From the NCBI GenBank assembly GCA_039589195.1, contig JBDHHV010000130.1:1-10200 (forward strand): a stretch of 10,200 bases of DNA, in the 5' to 3' direction. Under the pieces are notes generated by a model, which saw nothing but the letters and a program-made list of their open reading frames with translations, was not told the DNA's origin and ran no database searches. The DNA comes from JBDHAC01 sp039589195 (GTDB taxonomy: Bacteria; Gemmatimonadota; Gemmatimonadetes; Palauibacterales; Palauibacteraceae). The first letter of the stretch is position 1, and every line of letters starts with the position of its first letter. Both the position numbers and the translations under genes were made by a program. Below are positions 7,801 to 10,200 of this stretch, one piece after another.

Positions 7801-9099
7801 GTGGTGCGCCGCGATCGGCTGTCTCGGCTGTCTCGGCTGGCCGTCGTGGTAGCCGGAGCAGCGGCGGTCGGCTGCAAGCTCCCGCTCGGCTCGCCGGTGG
7901 ACATCCGGTCGACCCTGGCACCGTTCGAACGCGTCCCCTACGTGCAGGCGGTCGACACGACGAGCGCATGGATCGTATGGCTCGCGCGCTCCGACGCGGC
8001 CGATCGCGCGGAGTATCGGCTACCCGGCGAGGAAGCATGGCGCCCGGCCTCCGTCGAGCGCGATACGACCCCGATCTTCGGGGCCAACGGCGAGCTTCGG
8101 CGGCGATCGGTGCACCTCGAGGAGCTGCCGGCCGGGACGGAGGTGGAGTATCGGGTGTGGGCCGGCGAGGCCCTCGAGGGGCCCACGACGTTCCGGACCG
8201 CGCCGGCCCCGGGGCAGGCCGACACGGTGCGAGTGCTCGCTTTCGGCGATTCGGGCTGGGGCTCGCCCGGGCAGGTAAGCCTCGCGCGGCTTATGGCGTC
8301 CGAACCGTGGGATCTGGCCGTGCACGTGGGCGACATCGCGTATCACGCCGGCTCGGAGACCGACTACTCCGAACGCCACTTCGCCATCTACAGAAATCTG
8401 CTCGCCCGGGTACCGTTCTTCCCCTCGATCGGGAACCACGACGTGATCGAGAACGGGGGAGAATCGTACGACGGGGCTTTCGTGTGGCCTGCCCCGGCGC
8501 CCGGGGCGCGGTACTACACCTTCCGGTGGGGCAACGTCCAGTTCTTTTCGCTCGACACGTCCACCGAGGGGCCCGACGGACAGGATGTGACCGAGGGCGC
8601 GCAGTACCAGTGGCTGGCGGCCGGGCTCGAAGCCGCGCACGAGGATCCGGCGGTCCGCTGGATCGTGACGTTCTTCCACCACCCGCTCTACAGCCACGCC
8701 GTCGGGTTCTCGGGCAAAGGCGCGTCACGGAAGCTCCGCGCGGCGCTCCTCCCGCTCTTCGACCGCTACGGCGTCGATCTCGTGCTCTCCGGTCACGATC
8801 ACCATTACGAGCGCACGCCGCCGATCCGGGATGACGAAGTCGAGGAGCCCGGGTGCGGCCCCGTCTACGTGCTGACCGGTGGTGGCGGGGCGACTTTCTT
8901 CGCCCGGTCGTTCGAGCGGTCGCCGTTCCTGGCCATGGGGGCACGCACGTACCATTACACCCGGCTCGAGATCGTGGAGGATGTGATCAAGGTGTCCGCG
9001 ATCGACGACTCGAATCAGACGTTCGACGAGTTCTTCGTGTTCGAGTACGACGGCACCACACCCGAGGGGGATCCCCTGAGTCCGCCGTGCCAGGGGTGA
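7801..9099 (+). CDS. Purple-acid-phosphatase-like metallophosphoesterase, predicted lipoprotein
   Basis: A 432-residue enzyme expected to hydrolyse phosphate esters with a two-metal centre outside the cytoplasm. From GTG 7801 it begins with Arg-rich residues, a hydrophobic core LAVVVAGAAAVG and Cys25, a plausible lipobox (A-V-G-C), so it should be a lipid-anchored periplasmic or outer-membrane protein. Residues about 45-135 fit the beta-sandwich N domain of purple acid phosphatases. The catalytic domain has the five metal motifs: GDSG (149-152, D150), GDIAY (177-181, D178 and Y181, the tyrosine that coordinates iron in this family), GNHD (211-214), HHPLY (H293) and GHDHHYER (331-338, H332 and H334). 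The substrate cannot be told; phosphomonoesters or nucleotides are possible. The gene is divergent from lon, and the ADOP permease follows 218 bp downstream. An alternative start is ATG 7729. Confidence 0.92.
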   Translation: MVRRDRLSRLSRLAVVVAGAAAVGCKLPLGSPVDIRSTLAPFERVPYVQAVDTTSAWIVWLARSDAADRAEYRLPGEEAWRPASVERDTTPIFGANGELRRRSVHLEELPAGTEVEYRVWAGEALEGPTTFRTAPAPGQADTVRVLAFGDSGWGSPGQVSLARLMASEPWDLAVHVGDIAYHAGSETDYSERHFAIYRNLLARVPFFPSIGNHDVIENGGESYDGAFVWPAPAPGARYYTFRWGNVQFFSLDTSTEGPDGQDVTEGAQYQWLAAGLEAAHEDPAVRWIVTFFHHPLYSHAVGFSGKGASRKLRAALLPLFDRYGVDLVLSGHDHHYERTPPIRDDEVEEPGCGPVYVLTGGGGATFFARSFERSPFLAMGARTYHYTRLEIVEDVIKVSAIDDSNQTFDEFFVFEYDGTTPEGDPLSPPCQG

Positions 9100-9147
9100 C
9101 CTGCCGCATCTGGTGCCCGCTCTCGAACGGAGATTCCCGCCTCCGAA

Positions 9148-9157
9148 CACCGCGGTG
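9148..9157. repeat. 10-bp palindrome between metallophosphoesterase and permease
   Basis: CACCGCGGTG is a perfect palindrome in the 218-bp gap before the permease. An A/T-richer patch follows at about 9175-9213 (ATATCACCATAAGTGG and CTTTTAAG) and is the most promoter-like stretch there, but no clear -35/-10 pair can be defined. The palindrome may be chance. Confidence 0.3.
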
Positions 9158-9317
9158 GCCCTCGTGCGGACCTCGATATCACCATAAGTGGTTCCGAAGT
9201 ACTCTTTTAAGTCTCCTGGGCGCGGTCGGCATGGCGGTTGCCTGACGCCAACGCGTAGACGGGTGCCCGGCCAGATCGGCTGGTGCACCCGCACCCGAGC
9301 TCCATGCCGAGGCGTCA

Positions 9318-10200
9318 ATGAGCAGCCTGATCCAGGATCTCCGATTCGCCTTTCGTGGCCTTCGCCGCACACCCGGCTTCGCGATCGCCGCCATCGCCAC
9401 CCTCAGCGTCGGGATCGGTGCGAGTACCGCGATCTTCAGCGTGGTGGATGGCGTGCTCTTGCGGCCACTTCCGTACCGGGAGGCGGATCGCGCAGTCGCT
9501 CTGTGGCAGAACGATCGAGGGAGCGGGATCGAGCGCGACGACGTGTCGTCCGCGAACTATCTGGACTGGCGTGACCGCTCGACGCGTCTCGAGCGCATGG
9601 CCGCGATCGAGCCGTTTTCGGTGGACTGGATCGGTCCGGAGGGGCCGGAGGAGCTCGGGGCGTGGCTCGTCACCCAGGACTTCTTCGAGATCCTGGGGAT
9701 ACGTGCTCACCTGGGGCGGACGCTCCGACCCGAGGACTATCGAGCCGGAGGAACGGGAGCGGTCGTCCTGGGCCACGCGCTGTGGCGCGACCGGTTCGGG
9801 GCCGACTCGACGATGGTGGGCGGGCCGGTCGTGTTCGACGATGCTCCGCTCCTCGTTGTGGGCGTCCTGCCGCCCGACTTCCAGTATCCGGCCGGCGCAC
9901 AGGTGTGGATCCCGCGTGTCTTTTCGGAGGACGCCCGGCAGGCACGGGCCGCAAATTACTATCAGGCCGTCGCGCGGCTGGCCCCGGGCGTTACGCTCGC
10001 CGAAGCGCGGGCCGAGATGGATCTCATCGGAACCGAGCTGTCTGACGAATTCCCCGACACCAACGCCGAGATCGGCGTGACCGTCGTCCCGTTCGAAAAC
10101 CAGGTGCTCGGGTCGATCCGGCCGGCGATGGTCGTGATGCTCGGTTCCGTGATCGTAGTTCTGCTGATCGCGTGCGTGAACGTCGCGAACCTCGTGCTCG
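9318..10200 (+). CDS. FtsX/MacB-type orphan permease (ADOP family), N-terminal part
   Basis: The frame from ATG 9318 stays open to the window end, giving 294 codons of a protein that is usually about 800-900 residues. It starts with the family signature DLRFAFRGLRRTPGF (7-21), a first membrane segment at about 20-43 (AIAAIATLSVGIGASTAIFS), then GVLLRPLPY (45-53), a periplasmic MacB_PCD domain (about 50-265) and the start of the second membrane segment with IACVNVANLVL (284-294). ADOP proteins carry two FtsX-type permease units and lack a fused ATPase; many lie apart from any ATPase gene. They are assumed to be ABC-type envelope transporters or mechanotransmitters, but substrates are mostly unknown. 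A weak GAGG precedes the start. Homology continues right up to the edge, so the gene is cut by the window, not broken. No PadR regulator, a frequent neighbour of ADOP genes, is seen in the window. Confidence 0.93.
   Translation, partial: MSSLIQDLRFAFRGLRRTPGFAIAAIATLSVGIGASTAIFSVVDGVLLRPLPYREADRAVALWQNDRGSGIERDDVSSANYLDWRDRSTRLERMAAIEPFSVDWIGPEGPEELGAWLVTQDFFEILGIRAHLGRTLRPEDYRAGGTGAVVLGHALWRDRFGADSTMVGGPVVFDDAPLLVVGVLPPDFQYPAGAQVWIPRVFSEDARQARAANYYQAVARLAPGVTLAEARAEMDLIGTELSDEFPDTNAEIGVTVVPFENQVLGSIRPAMVVMLGSVIVVLLIACVNVANLVL

Overview
This is a high-GC bacterial chromosomal window holding ordinary housekeeping and envelope genes. The last gene is a permease of the orphan FtsX/MacB type (ADOP), a family especially expanded in Acidobacteria and Gemmatimonadota. 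Together with a small glycine-rich outer-membrane-type protein, a Lon with alanine/glutamate-rich extensions and a purple-acid-phosphatase-like lipoprotein, it suggests a Gram-negative soil or environmental bacterium of the Gemmatimonadota/Acidobacteriota kind. That placement is inference from gene style, not from a marker gene.

Layout: (1) 1-687 (+) is the C-terminal part of one 6-phosphofructokinase, cut by the window edge. (2) 924-2033 (-) is a complete second phosphofructokinase of a different subtype, convergent with the first. (3) 2288-2959 (+) is a HAD-superfamily phosphatase, divergent from pfkA. (4) 3138-3650 (+) is a small exported, probably outer-membrane, beta-rich protein. (5) 4638-3690 (-) is a SAM-dependent methyltransferase with a C-terminal Trm112-like zinc ribbon, broken by a one-base frameshift at a run of four T. 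(6) 7399-4655 (-) is Lon protease, 16 bp upstream of the methyltransferase and probably co-transcribed with it. (7) 7400-7800 is the divergent regulatory region. (8) 7801-9099 (+) is a secreted lipoprotein metallophosphoesterase. (9) 9318-10200 (+) is the start of the ADOP permease, which runs off the window.

The two phosphofructokinases both act at the fructose-6-phosphate to fructose-1,6-bisphosphate step and may differ in phosphoryl donor. Lon does cytoplasmic protein quality control. The metallophosphoesterase, the small barrel-like protein and the permease belong to the cell envelope. No operon links the envelope genes convincingly.

I see no mobile element, CRISPR array, RNA gene or defence system, and no convincing new multi-gene system. 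The points most worth a second look are the frameshifted methyltransferase-Trm112 fusion, an acidic Ala/Glu insertion in Lon just before the ATPase domain, and the convergent pair of unlike phosphofructokinases.
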